Numbered from the stretch's first letter, positions 47,701 through 58,515 are shown. The stretch is DNA of 64,000 nucleotides from Cylicocyclus nassatus (GCA_958299035.1 CATQJL010000001.1:79195594-79259593), one strand, 5' to 3'. Translations and numbers: made by a program. Notes: generated by a model from the sequence alone, not told the origin.

Positions 47701-49045
47701 TATCGATATTGTATATCGCCCAGGTAAAAACAATATCGTTTGTGATACTCTTTCTCGTTTTCCGCCGGTGAACGCTATTCCTAGCATAGACAACAGGGAT
47801 GAAAACCTAATTTCAATGGAAGCCGTGAGAAAAGAGCAAGACGAAACTCTATGGATATCTGACTATAAGCGAGCCCTAGCCGAAAACTCTGACGTACCCG
47901 AATTATCAGAGTATCTTCTTCTTGATAATATACTCTATAAAATTCCAGTCAGACTTTCTCAAGAACCTCAGTTGGTACTCCCAGAAAACACTCAGGTAGG
48001 AAAAAAATTAATCCAAAATCTACATGCCTCCCAATTGGGTACGGCTCATCTTGGAATCAAAAAGACTCATAGCGCAGTGGCCAAAATCGCCGTTTGGAAT
48101 AATATGTACCAGGATGTGACTTCACACGTTTCGACTTGCAAGCTTTGTCAAATCAGAAAAGATCCTGCTATGTACAGGATTACAGAACCGATGAGTTTAT
48201 TTAAATTAGTTACACGACCTTGGCAACGAGTACATTCAGACTGCATCGGACCACTTCCCCTAACTTTGAATGGAAACAAATTTATTATCGTTTTTGTTGA
48301 TTCATTCTCAAAGTACATAATCGCCGAACCAATCCCAGATCAAAAGGCGCTGACCGCTTGCGACATTTTCATAAAAAGACTAGTTGCGCGTTTTGGCCCT
48401 CCAAATCTACTAGTAACTGATCAAGGATCTAACTATTCAAGCGAAGATTTCAAGAATACCCTCAAGTTGTTAGGAGTAGAACATAAAACAAGTACACCCT
48501 ACCACCATCAAAGTAATGGTCAAGTCGAACGAGCAAACCGAACTTTAGAAGAACTTATTTCTATCGCCAGTATGCAATACACTGACACTTGGGATAACTT
48601 ATTGTTTTTAATAACACACGCATATAATAGCAATGAGAACTCGCAAACCAAATATTCACCTTTTTTCTTGGTTCATGGATATGAGTCTAACAACCCTTTC
48701 CGACTAGCCCTACATCTTCCTACCAGGAGATATCTAGACGAAGATAGCTATGTAGAACAACTTACTTCCATTCTCAAGAACGTATGGAAACACGTAACTG
48801 AAAACCTTAAGTCATCACAATCTACTCAGAAGCATCACTACGATCTTCGAAAACGTGTTAATCCGGCCGATTATAAAATTGGAGATTTGATTCTAATCCG
48901 CAAAGAAGTCGGATCAAAAATTGCAGATCGTTTCGAGGGTCCCTATGAAATTTTGGAGATAAGCAAACCAAATGTTACAATTCGCGATGGAAAACGAATC
49001 CGCACTATCCACGTAAATAGGACAAAGCTTTATAAGGACGCTTGA
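41753..49045 (+). CDS. Gag / envelope-like / protease / RT / RNase H / integrase polyprotein
   Basis: Residue numbers count from 41816; the first ATG in frame is 41963. Gag helices lie at about 70-210, followed by an RGG-rich basic region (about 282-320) and PPYY (341-344). A hydrophobic signal-like segment (about 366-382) opens an envelope-like region. It has Cys-rich ectodomain sequence, a furin-type RRRSKRG site (640-646), a Thr/Pro-rich stretch and one membrane span (about 1118-1148). Then come the protease (LIDSGA, Asp 1248) and the RT (motif A LDFEQGF, Asp 1658; motif C YINDL, Asn 1721-Asp 1722 where YxDD is expected). RNase H follows (ETDSSG, Asp 1868; VITDHAPLKAL; CDTLSRFP). The integrase has H2070/H2078/C2108/C2111, catalytic D2142, D2202 and E2238 (D-35-E), and a GPY motif; there is no chromodomain. 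An envelope-like part between Gag and protease is not the usual order. I could not assign the ectodomain to a named glycoprotein family. Confidence 0.95.
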   Translation: MAPPQRITTRKSLTSRLSSSRLIRKDEGRRKTLSEEFQEIVRNAANAVRNENKSFHFKSEHKPPKSKIVLMSVEDNPIYRSFKILNERVEKFSGATDRTFEEFLEEYRDIVSRFKITHAVAKSLLPMFLTGSAKIKYNSIDNINDLTWEQLVTELATRCKNEALLSNVRDELHGLTQGKDTVGDFARKVMAKTKLAYQGQDRGLVTQLAIDFFIKGLQPDIRKAIRRLPKHEEFEDVVTSAEKEARILEQERREDQEVLRSINSLITDDKIDKLQTQLNNLTLGTNFSWNKRANWGPPNNIPRGRGRGNRRAGFERSPNFENRGGFSRGFFRPRGSGPFLPPRNYPSFPPNFYYPQSYPLRPPYYPANQPRASARPRRLPIAPTTNLFCLACIFVILTPSVTGDFQVCGTSQFAQVLSLPKPVACHVSAEEPMIRTKVQVFNTKNDPLQVTGVKCFKDVIKISVYNILYIRISYSVIERLRLPVSAEDCRLAKVTYMIRGHILHQVTEGLYMTSEIEDINASLPLLGSATHLRSLYSMEIGEIASFDGRSVVSFLGDLRNCSIKDGKCLTPDAVVIWEPIQTPPFCKLELIGIYDGLVTSSYVVILENELTFEFHNNFYAQANLVRHCSIQGVFLTSSNQLLAFPQIPPGLSVQDFLASSRRRSKRGLRKWIDAEGHISSYELIPKEVVPLIARLYFIRELQQVPPFHVTPISEPILLQEIKRWNISNTDFQRRIQLYAEEAPHISALRTVRYGEYRKKQLDLFKRIRRSRALTYAEFQIRQDLERGISDVFDEYLNEEFGRLDLQFDPRRAQNATVPYFEESRLALISVDATPFYAFQLPRTTSRRIDAPLKAVPVTTPSPPLFRQTTANSMLSTTSTTQPKPKPTRTRLHPLPADDTTPLPRYRASRTRFHPLPAEDTTPSPRYRPSRNSPQTTSNDDLSARIDFNNICARQYQEIRQLRAFRLVDPTWMVRMLLDRDDVAATVENDELYVSKCKPITSFEIIESHEVNGTCYTSTPVLIEGGELWFSVPGTKDLVQESSTTPCPFMGNVKTNNVQHLLSPMMMINQKARPFLFGPPPTFIEDSRRFTQDYLRYKRGLLEDALSHAQEAGRKVGRGLRSIYEATTAKLSEGVNAIKWSVLYFLLWILIPLIIIGILVLACCLYIKLYMVRRTAGTAATAMIELASSFSGKKTTTKEKKKGKRSKHEVNTVLVQEEASPTEELLFVPRIYSIDYRNTKHYRLPYIEIQLRHCRRPPNEPFRPLVALIDSGASVSYGRKSELLKRGANVHKKNVSKIVARAANGTDVPLIGPFCFTVTIAHGYEILHGLYAAEDHDCPAPILLGSDFISRLNQSGHALTIDLHNSSLTVGDKTVKMVQLNTLSGSNKQPHGTSDVNQVCYRVRLTNNILLPKRSKNIVPAIIDGYFSTRPLDFLIEDNLREYPQFYVVGRSLVTPMFDGLCNILIMNPSYTDIHLFQGMNIASATPLPESTAQVSAVDINSRYPVRKMAVPPETDWEERMPRFPVMKLNYDVVNEIDFSASVLASGDLEALKGLMRKHAKAFVGPDGHLGHYNGPIRHRIDLVRNADIPARKIYRVPLEKRREIQRQIEEMLKEGIIRESHSPFCAPIVLVRKKDANSWRFTIDFRGLNAITKVQQSILPNIQDIVDLCANQCLYTSLDFEQGFFQIPLERSHCERTAFACFLGTFEFVRMPMGLKGAPATFQRIMEDFKRFLRARVFIYINDLIITSESPREHLQDIDEVLTKIEQIGMKLKPSKCEFAKDKIKFLGFVLSKEGIQPDPDKTKAINNYPRPSNASEVRAFIGMCSFFRRFIRNFATIAAPLFVLIRKDVPFHWSEECQNAMTRLKRALTSAPILVAPRLGTPFIIETDSSGKALAGVLKQNQNGEVKVIAYASRTLNSQEARYPAIELEALGLVFAVQKFRPYIDGAKCTVITDHAPLKALLHRKDLIGRLAKYQIILQEYDIDIVYRPGKNNIVCDTLSRFPPVNAIPSIDNRDENLISMEAVRKEQDETLWISDYKRALAENSDVPELSEYLLLDNILYKIPVRLSQEPQLVLPENTQVGKKLIQNLHASQLGTAHLGIKKTHSAVAKIAVWNNMYQDVTSHVSTCKLCQIRKDPAMYRITEPMSLFKLVTRPWQRVHSDCIGPLPLTLNGNKFIIVFVDSFSKYIIAEPIPDQKALTACDIFIKRLVARFGPPNLLVTDQGSNYSSEDFKNTLKLLGVEHKTSTPYHHQSNGQVERANRTLEELISIASMQYTDTWDNLLFLITHAYNSNENSQTKYSPFFLVHGYESNNPFRLALHLPTRRYLDEDSYVEQLTSILKNVWKHVTENLKSSQSTQKHHYDLRKRVNPADYKIGDLILIRKEVGSKIADRFEGPYEILEISKPNVTIRDGKRIRTIHVNRTKLYKDA

Positions 49046-49203
49046 TGTAATTATTCATGTAGTGTTTACATGTACAAAACTACAATTCTTTTATTGCGGG
49101 AGGTGATTAAAAAAAACAATAAGCTGATCAGCCGGGAGGTGTTTTTTTTTGTCCTTTTGGGTACCATTACAGAGAAAAAAAAGGTATCAAAAAAAATTGA
49201 CAG
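49046..49203 (+). other. Short untranslated stretch after pol
   Basis: Contains two GGGAGGTG repeats (49098 and 49133) and T/A runs. It may hold poly(A) signals for the antisense transcript; none is certain. Confidence 0.35.
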
Positions 49204-49660
49204 TTAAATAGCCGTCTCCAAGGGAGGAGCAGAAGGCTCCACCGTGCGAGGAGAATAAGCAGGCGGAGCCTGCGGCTCCTCCCTCGGAGCCGGAGGAGTT
49301 GCATGTCCTCTTGCATGGCGGCTAATCACTCGCGACTGATTCCATTCTTTGTAACGTCGCCACACGGCGTATGCCAGCAGCAACAAGAAAAAGATGGTTG
49401 CAGCTGTAAGAGAAAAGAATGGTTTCATAGTTTAACTTTTTACAGGAAATGCTGCCTCTTTTTTTGCATGAACAGAAAAAAAACCCACCAATGCTAAAAC
49501 CCGAAATGGCTGAAGCTTCAGCTGGGTGATTAGCAGAGGTGTCTTCACAAAATTTATTTTCAGTTGCCTCGTAACAGATGCAAAAAACGGAGCCGGAGTC
49601 CTGGTAACACACTCCACGGTCGAAACAACGAAATGGGCAGTAGCTCCTGTCAACGATCAT
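49204..49660 (-). CDS. Antisense gene: EGF-like, single-pass membrane protein with PPAY and PSAP motifs
   Basis: Minus strand, two exons: 49489-49660 and 49204-49403, separated by an 85-nt intron (donor G|GTGGGT, acceptor TTTCTCTTACAG). Lengths 172 + 200 nt keep the frame and give 123 aa. The ATG at 49660 lies one base after TTTTCCAG, a typical nematode cis- or SL trans-splice acceptor. Exon 1 has six cysteines spaced 3-5-8-1-8 (C8, C12, C18, C27, C29, C38), an EGF-like pattern. Exon 2 has a hydrophobic span (ATIFFLLLLAYAV), then a basic stretch and a tail with PPAY and PSAP. PPxY recruits NEDD4-type ligases and P(S/T)AP recruits TSG101 in viral budding. No cleaved signal is seen, so a reverse signal-anchor topology (EGF outside) is inferred. 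Without splicing, exon 2 could start at its own ATG (49428). Confidence 0.6.
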
Positions 49661-49842
49661 GCTGGAAAAGAAAAGCCTCTCTTACCGACAATACATTTAC
49701 AAAAGAAGAATACAAAAGAAGATAAGAAGAAAAACTGACCTACAGAGAGCCGGCTAGTTCTAAGATCAATGCCAAAGTGGATTATCCAACGATCGATGTA
49801 TTTCATCAACTTGTCCTTTCGCCTTGTCATCTTCAAGACCAG

Positions 49843-49911
49843 TGACTCAACTCCACTATAATAATGACGTCATCATCGCCTTACCGGCTCCACCACTATC
49901 TGATGACGTCA
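49843..49911 (-). promoter_or_regulatory. Putative antisense promoter: two CREs, TATA-like box, AP-1-type site
   Basis: Palindromic TGACGTCA occurs at 49904-49911 and 49865-49872. Read on the minus strand these are followed by ATTATTATA (about 49857-49865) and TGAGTCA (49843-49849). The order CRE, CRE, TATA-like, AP-1 points into the antisense gene starting about 180 bases further on. Confidence 0.5.
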
Positions 49912-50181
49912 TTCTCGTCTCGCCTTACTACCGTATCCCTGCGATACAGTAACTTCGCGTCCAACATTTCCCTGTCATTTTTTTCCTGCAATATTTGCTG
50001 TAGATTATTCAGATTGTATTACAAATCATCCGTTCGCCCTTTAGGTGGGCTTCAAAAAAAAAAAAAACAACATCAAAACAAAAAAAAAGAGAGCTCCAAC
50101 CCTCTCCACATCCTCTCCATTACTCTAGCCGTTCGTTGCGCAAGCACAGCGGCTCCTCAAGATCCGAGACGGATCTTCTCC
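49912..50181. other. Sequence before the 3' LTR; A-rich tract
   Basis: Includes A runs at about 50054-50090. The plus-strand frame of 145 codons here crosses into the LTR and has no motif. Confidence 0.4.
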
Positions 50182-50192
50182 GAAGCGAAGGA
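50182..50192 (+). promoter_or_regulatory. Probable polypurine tract
   Basis: GAAGCGAAGGA lies directly before the 3' LTR, where plus-strand DNA priming is expected. One pyrimidine interrupts it. Confidence 0.5.
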
Positions 50193-50710
50193 TGTAATGG
50201 CAACGTGCAGTAATAACTATTCTATCGCCGGATATCGAGAAGGTTATCAACATCGTACTTGTATAACGTCAACAACGCGGCAACAACGACAACGACGCTG
50301 ACACGATGCTGTGCAAACTGGTGCCAGGCACAATTGTTTCATATTTGTAAATGATACCGCGATATTAATTGTGTATAATGTCTTTGATCGAGGGAGTTGG
50401 AGCTTAATTAATTTTGGGCTCACATAAATACCTTAGCCACCAAGCAGTGGACGGACGGATGGTTGGCCGACTCATTTTTTCCTGAATTTCATTTCTTCTA
50501 TGAGATTTCTTCTCTCCCTCTATAGCTGTTCCTTTTCTAATGCATCTTGTAGGTTAGATTTCTTGTAGTCGTCTTGTAGGTTGTAGACCTCTGCTTGTCT
50601 AATAAATCTTTAGTATTAATCTCTAGTAGTTAGGCCCCTCTAGCCGCATAGTTAACCCCGGGGCCAATCCTATCGAACTCGCGAGCGACAAATACACCTC
50701 CGGGGTTACA
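50193..50710 (+). repeat. 3' LTR
   Basis: 518 bp, TG...CA, followed by CCAG. One difference from the 5' LTR by eye (A at 50601). Confidence 0.95.
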
Positions 50711-52830
50711 CCAGTAAGAGTGGTCTCGGGCCCGGGATACTGTAATGTAATGTTACGGTAGGCATCCGTAGATAGAGGTAAGGCACAGATTTTAGCTCGA
50801 ATTTCTCGCAGAGTAGTGTTGTTTTTGACAATTCAAATTGACATGCACAAGAAATACAGGGAGAGCATGAGACTGATGCCAGCCCATCAAAAATTATCGA
50901 TTTTATTGATTTTATTGATTTTCCGCATTGTTCATCCCAAGAAGCTCAAACCTTGCATATATAGGTTTTTTAGATGCTGATTACGAAAATGATAGTCTCA
51001 TGTTTTGATACCGCCTTCTTACATCAGTTTCTTGATTCTTAAAAAAATTCTACCGTACTGCTACCGTAGTCGCACTGTGGGAAAGTGGTGAACAAAGTGG
51101 ACGCTATAATCGTGATCAGCATGTGAAATAACCCCAAAACACAATTTTTCAAGAAAATTCATGATGTTGGGTTCGTACAGAGTACCACCGTAATCTTACC
51201 GTATACTGCCAAAAACTGAAACAAATCATATTTTGATAATCAGCGCCTTCGATAACCCTTGTGGGGATATTCTCAGAGACATGTTTTGAATTTCTTACAA
51301 AAAGACTACCATTTCGGACAATACGACCCACGGGTGGGTCGTAAGTTTGGCAGAGCAAAAAAGGCTCCTGTCCGAAATGGCAGTAATCGAAAAATCGGTC
51401 TTGTCGTCAATGTGTTAAATGAAAATGATCATTTTCCAACATGATTCGCTATGTTTCAAAGGTGAAATAGCTACCAGTTTTTGCACTCATTGCGGGGCAC
51501 TACTCCTTTTGCCTACCTCAGAAATTCCGCTTCAAAAGACCTCGAAACTGTGGAAATAGAAGCCAACCAAAATCTGGTTTTTCCCATTTTTTGCTGATGG
51601 CTGTGCTTTCACCAAATATTAACCAAAGCTAAGAAGAAGGACCAAGCTATTCCTGTGGAATCTACGAGATTCAGGCTATCGATTCATATAAATACTGTTC
51701 CCTAAAAATGTTTTTTTGATATAGTTAGTGGGGTGTGGCACAACCCCTCAAAAACTGTGGCCGCCACAGTTTTTGAGGGGTTCGCAATTAGAGGGGGGGG
51801 GTTGTAACCAGTGATCGTGGCCACACCTCTTGCTTGACCCTGCTCATAATGTAAAAAGTACTTGAAACTTTGGTGTTGTCTGATTTGAACGACGACATTG
51901 CAGCAGCGATGAGTGAATTTACAAAGTATGTTTCGAAATAGTTGTATAATCATAAGCCGCAAAAGCTTGTGCTACTGACCATTTTGAAGTTCAAAATATC
52001 ACTCTCGAGGTCTAGGAGTACCGTTCCTATGTAACACTTATTTTTCACCTTGTAAAGAGAATTAGCAGTATAATGAAGAATCCTTTGATAAAACTGAATC
52101 CTGGTCTTAAAAATTCCAGAGAATGTACGAATAAAGTGTACATATTTGAGTTCCAGAATTTTACTTATTGTCGTACTACCTGCTTTCAGCACGCTTCGAA
52201 CAAATCTAATCGCTGAGCACGTTTCTTTGTAAGTAAAGCACCGCATGAAGATATGGTAACGTAGAAATGCTATGGATTATACGGAAACTACTATAGTGTA
52301 GACCCCGGCCAGCTTTCCATAGGTACCTGCGCGACGCATCCGCAACGCACGCCTTCAGCGCGCCTCGTCGATGGAATTCCTTGCTTTTCTCTCATTTTCT
52401 TGTTTTTGTTTTATTATATTCCCTCTATTTCAGGTATAAACAATTCGCATAAGACGAGGTTTCACGTGCTCTACTAGGCCTGAGAGCTTCGGTCTTGAGC
52501 ACTAGTCTTGTGTTTTTCCCTTTCTTTTTTAAGAGATTGAGATTTGAGCTGTATTCTAAGGGGATGTTTTTCTAGAAGCTTTTGTACTAAATAAGAGTCC
52601 CTCTCGATTTGATTTTTAGAGTGTAGACAGTGTATCAAGTCAAATTGAGCCTTTCGAGAAGCCGGTAGGGATTTGTTTACGGAAATATCCACATTTTTCG
52701 AGCTATTTTACCATTCTATTAAGTTTACGAAAAGGAACGTTTTGAGAATCCGGTTGTTCTTTGTCTGCTCTACTTATTACCGCTTTTCCTTCGGTGCAGA
52801 TCTGAAGTTTACAGCCACTGATTGAATTGA
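50711..52830. other. Non-coding stretch with small repeats
   Basis: 50900-50990 has ATCGATTTTATTG and GCTGATTACGA phrases, a faint Helitron-like trace. 51305-51418 is a second copy of the ACGACCCAC repeat seen at 31437. 51735-51780 is a short palindrome (AACCCCTCAAAAACTGTGG and its inverse). No gene was recognised. Confidence 0.5.
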
Positions 52831-53273
52831 GACCCCGGCGGGTGTCATAGGCTACTTTTGGTCATCGATGGATATCGATTTTATCGATTTTCATCGTTTT
52901 TTTTGCAGAGTTCACCTACGGGGCTGGGAGTTGGCACAGGGGGTGTAAGTGAGCATGGGGATTCCGAATACAATATTAGTTTTCAGAATTATCGATTACT
53001 TTTATCGATTTTATCGATTTTTTGTAAAGTTTGAGCTACAATGCTGGGAGTTTGCACAGGGGGGTAAGCATGGGCATTCCGAATACAATATTAGTTTTTT
53101 CAGGGCAGGGAGTTGGCACAGGAGGGGTAAGTGGGCATGCTGATTTCGAAAACAACACAGGGAACGGGAAAAGAAGTGTAGAAGTGGGCACAGGGAAAGG
53201 CTGTACAGGGATAGGGCGGGACCTTTATTACAGTATTTTCACAGGGCCGGGCGGAGCCGGGTAAGCAAGCTAG
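52831..53273 (+). mobile_element. Helitron-like element, 5'-truncated
   Basis: Starts within the subterminal block (GACCCCGGCGGGTGTCATAG), has two degraded ATCGAT units and ends CGGAGCCGGGTAAGCAAGCTAG at 53273. The TATATATAAAGCTG end and CTGT tract are missing. Confidence 0.65.
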
Positions 53274-54007
53274 TAATATATATAGTTCAAAGGCTGAGTC
53301 TCCTAGTTTTTATAAAAGCAATTTGAGCTAATTCGTCCTCTTCATCCTCTTCAATCTAAGTAATAGATGTGAAATACAAACACTAAAAGCGAAAAACGAG
53401 ACAAACGAAATGTTGGCTAGCTGCTAATCTTACCGTTTTAATTGAAGTGAGATTTCTTAAGTGGCGAAGAAAAAGTAGTGAATTGTATTGTGTGCAAAAA
53501 GTGTGGCATAAGACAAAGTCAACCATGTCGAAAATCACCACTTCAGCTGGGTGGCTCATTTGGCAGCCTCGGAAGTCGAATTTTTGAGGGAATTTTTTGA
53601 CAAGGTAATGACGAAAATAAGCTTTGTAGGGCCTTTATCTTACGTCTACGGTAGGTAAAAGATGATTGAGAGGGGTTTTGCTGAGACACAGTTCTGGACG
53701 AGACGGCCGTAACGGTCGTATGCCACACTTCTTGCTCTGCCACACTTCCCCGATTGCAACCGGGAGAGAGAGTGACCGGAAGAGACAAAAATAAAGCTTG
53801 GTTCGGCTTTGTGGTTTATTTCATAATGTATCGGCAGCGCCGGAGAAAGCCGGGTACGTCATCTGTTTACCTATAAAGAGGCCTGGTTAAGGGTAAAACA
53901 CGCGCAAAGAATCAACGTGACATTTTACTGCTAAAGGGAAAGTGTGAAATAGTTAACTCTTTAATGGAGAACAGCTCGCGATTGGCACTCTCAGAAGTGA
54001 AACCACT
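53274..54007. other. No recognisable feature
   Basis: Near 53832-53855 GGCAGCGCCGGAGAAAGCCGGGTACGTCA resembles a Helitron-like 3' end but is too degraded to call. Confidence 0.35.
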
Positions 54008-54515
54008 TTGAGAATTCATTTGTTTCTATTAGGAACATGCTTGATACTGTCAGCTTTTGGTCAAGAGAGGTTTGCGGCGAATAGGCAACATGAAAATGTA
54101 AACAACTTTATAGAGGACAAGCAACTGAATATGCAAAACTTTAGGAAACTAGCAACCCTACGGGTCGCTATAGGGTTGGAGCAGATACATTAGTATTTGT
54201 AAAGTTAAGACTAATATTCAAAACCTCGCCTTCTTCTCCTTTTTTTGAGAAGCTTAATTATTTAAGCTTTGAAAACGGGCACACAATTACATCATGTCAT
54301 TCTTATCGGAATACCGCAAGAGATTGCTTTATTTGTTGCTTATTGCTAAGTCAAAACTGAACTATAGCGATGCATTTCTCTGCAGTGTAAATTCTTTTCA
54401 GACTGCGAACTTCGACATTCACCAAAAATGTGTGGACTACAATGCTCTTTGCTCGAAACAGTGCTCAGCCCTCGGAGGTGTCTACCCTAGTTTTAACAGC
54501 ACTATAGTTGCATAG
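54008..54515 (+). CDS. Possible small secreted protein gene (fragment or pseudogene)
   Basis: 54008-54190 opens with a signal-peptide-like stretch (IHLFLLGTCLILSAFG) followed by a polar segment. Its frame starts with TTG, and I see no ATG exon. From 54402 an exon following ATTCTTTTCAG reads to TAG at 54515 with four cysteines (KCVDYNALCSKQCSALGG). The two parts could be exons of one secreted cysteine-bearing protein. The joining donor is unclear and the missing ATG suggests decay. Confidence 0.3.
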
Positions 54516-55288
54516 ATGGTCTTTATTTTGGTCTTCATTTTTGAAAGTAAATGCATTTACTGTGGTGTAAATTTCTTTCAAATTTAGATCAAGATTTTTA
54601 TTGGATTTCAACAAATTGTGTGGGCTTCCTTGTTTAAAAGAATGTACGCGAAAAACGTTTACTTTAACTTTAGCAGGATCACGAGAGCATGCTCTATCTT
54701 GTTCTCGAGAACAAATGCATTCTTACAATTTAAGCTCCCTCTGTAGCTGTAATCTCCCCCATAAATAGGGATTGTCTTGAAATATACCCAAAATTGTGTA
54801 AAATGCGAAGATTTTGTCCCCGGAACAACAATAAGAGCGTCTGATAAATGTTGTAACAAAGGCAAGGGGATCTGAGAATGTTCACAACAGAAGTGCGAGA
54901 GGAGGATGTAGGTGTCAGTGATGATAAACAAGACCATAGCAAAGAAACACCCTGATGATGATTTTGAAACAATTCGTCACTTGCATACGATGGAAATGCT
55001 TTAATCCACGATTTCAAAGTCACCTCATTCCGGCCGCTGCCTGCGCATCTTTTCTACATCACACGTCTTTGATTTGGCATGTATAGATCTTTGCGAGACG
55101 GTATGATGTTTTGCGCTTCTAGAATGATAACGACTTTTCTAACGCAACGCTATAAGGAGGCGTCAGAATGAGAGATAAAGGACATGTTACCGTCTCGCCA
55201 AATGTTTACAGTTCAAATGCTGTAGGCATCTAATCAGTTCAACAGTTTCTCTCCTTTCCTCCCTGTCGAGAATTGCTAATTGATTCTA
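54516..55288. other. No gene recognised; short inverted pair
   Basis: TTTGCGAGACGGTA (about 55090) and TACCGTCTCGCCAAA (about 55189) form an inverted pair about 110 bp apart. Nothing else was recognised. Confidence 0.4.
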
Positions 55289-55330
55289 TTAGGCTGCTGC
55301 ATAAGTTCTGTCCAATTTTCTTCCTTATGT
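55289..55330 (+). mobile_element. Mariner-like terminus, isolated
   Basis: TTAGGCTGCTGCATAAGTTC after TA resembles mariner ends. No matching opposite end was found. The following 1 kb has only short broken frames and could hold a decayed transposase, which I could not confirm. Confidence 0.3.
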
Positions 55331-56943
<1,613 letters not shown>

Positions 56944-58486
56944 GAGTTGTCCTAGATGGTAACTGCTAGTCATTATAGAGTTCTTAATGGATCTGTAATC
57001 TCAAAATTTTCGTACTAAAGTATGTCGACTTGAAAAAAAATATTTGATAAGAAGACCTGTAAAAAATTTGAATGGAGGTCCACCATTTTAATGACAATTT
57101 TTATATTACGTGTTTCGGGGACTCCCTGGGAAATGTACGAAAAAAATTTAGGTACCTAGAAAAATTACTGACGAAATGTCCTATTTTTGGAAATTGTCAT
57201 TACAGTCTGTTCCAATCCCGAGCAGGCCAAATTGGCATGGCGAGAATCCGTGTCGCAAAGGTATTGCGTTACGTCTACGGCTAGCTAGTCTGCTCTCTCC
57301 TCAATCTCTTCGCTTTCTGCGACAACAAACCGCTAACCTTCAGCACTGCGACGCGCAACAGCCGACGGTTCGGCCTGATCTCGACAGGGGCAGACTGTAC
57401 ATCCTTACAGAAAAGTAGTGTCGAATGCAGGTTTGGTGGCTTAGAATCATACAAATACTACAAAACAAAAGTTTTCGCCTACCGCTGCTGCGGTCATTGG
57501 TGCTTAAAACGCCTAAACTGAGTCAAAGTTTTTAACACTACATTATAAGCCATACTCTATGCATCCTTAAAAAGCAAGATCGTTTTTATGTTTCAAAATA
57601 GCTTTAGACTCAATACCCCTTGACTAGTCATCTTGTACAAGGTTTTGAATACAACTGAACCTTCTCGGATGCGTCGAGCACTAGTGAAAATTGGGGTAAA
57701 AGGCTTGACCGTTTTGTGGTTCGGCTAAAAAAATTAAACTGATAGTCTGCGAAGGACATTTTCTACCTAACTTCCTGTGGTGCAAACCCAACCCACCTGT
57801 ATCTCTCAACTTGGCCAAAGATTAGCATTAACTGGCTCGTAAGTTCTTTTTTATCTATCTAACCAGATACAAAAGTAGAACACCAAGTTGCTAAGAACGC
57901 GTTTACACTTCGAACTATGCAGCTTTGAAAACTGTAAGCCGAGCACCATAGTGCTTCAATGTACGAGGGTATCAAGGGCCAGAGAAACATCTGTAAAATA
58001 TGATCAAAATATTTGAGTAAAATTATTATCAAATACAATCATATGAAAATTTAGTTATACTTCGCCCGCGTTTTATATCCTGTTGATATTGATGTGCACA
58101 AACCATTACCAAGCAAAAACCGTTGTACCGTGAATTAAATATCATTAACACGGCAACTACGCGAGTGGAACGGTGTTCAAAAAACGGTGGTTTGAGAAAG
58201 GGAGCGGTTGCATTGCTGACCTTGTTTCAGCTTCATACTGGTGTTATTTCTTTAACGTAATGGGTGTTTGATCGAGTTTTTGCTTGAACAAAGGACGCAA
58301 TCATTGAGGGTTAATGGTTCGGTACAAAAACGCTGAAATTATATAAGAGCTCTACAGATGACAGTAGAACTGATTTCATATAAGCTTTCTCCTTGTAATC
58401 CTCAGGCTCTTCTGAGCTTGTACAAATTCATTTAAAAGTGCGTGTATCTGTTTACTGTGACATATCTTGAAAGCCGCATACCTTAG
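56944..58486. other. No recognisable feature
   Basis: No exon, RNA gene or repeat end was recognised. Confidence 0.4.
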
Positions 58487-58515
58487 GTCGTTCCAAAAGT
58501 TCTTCCGTTTTTCCA
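58487..58515 (+). mobile_element. Mariner-like terminus, isolated
   Basis: TTAGGTCGTTCCAAAAGTTC resembles the mariner-type end at 32173. No partner end was found nearby. Confidence 0.35.

Larger units (their letters stand above)
39710..50710 (+). mobile_element. Ty3/Gypsy (Cer1-like) LTR retroelement with envelope-like module and antisense gene
   Basis: Two 518-bp LTRs (TG...CA) flank an 11-kb element. The target duplication is CCAG (39706-39709 and 50711-50714). A primer-binding region follows the 5' LTR directly (TGG at 40228). Polyprotein order is Gag, envelope-like, protease, RT, RNase H, integrase, which places it in Ty3/Gypsy. The LTRs differ at a single position by eye (G at 40118, A at 50601), so insertion is recent. 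The main ORF has no stop, but the RT motif is altered (see the polyprotein entry). Between pol and the 3' LTR is a minus-strand gene. Confidence 0.95.

Noticed and set aside
49662..49685. A 24-nt GTAAGAG...TTTTCCAG intron upstream of the antisense ATG
   Set aside because: Too short for a spliceosomal intron and it would bring a stop into frame. The acceptor more likely pairs with a distant donor or a spliced leader.
49864..50301. 145-codon plus-strand frame at the 3' end of the LTR element as an env or accessory gene
   Set aside because: It runs into the LTR, is low in complexity and lacks a signal or membrane segment. The antisense reading is far more protein-like.
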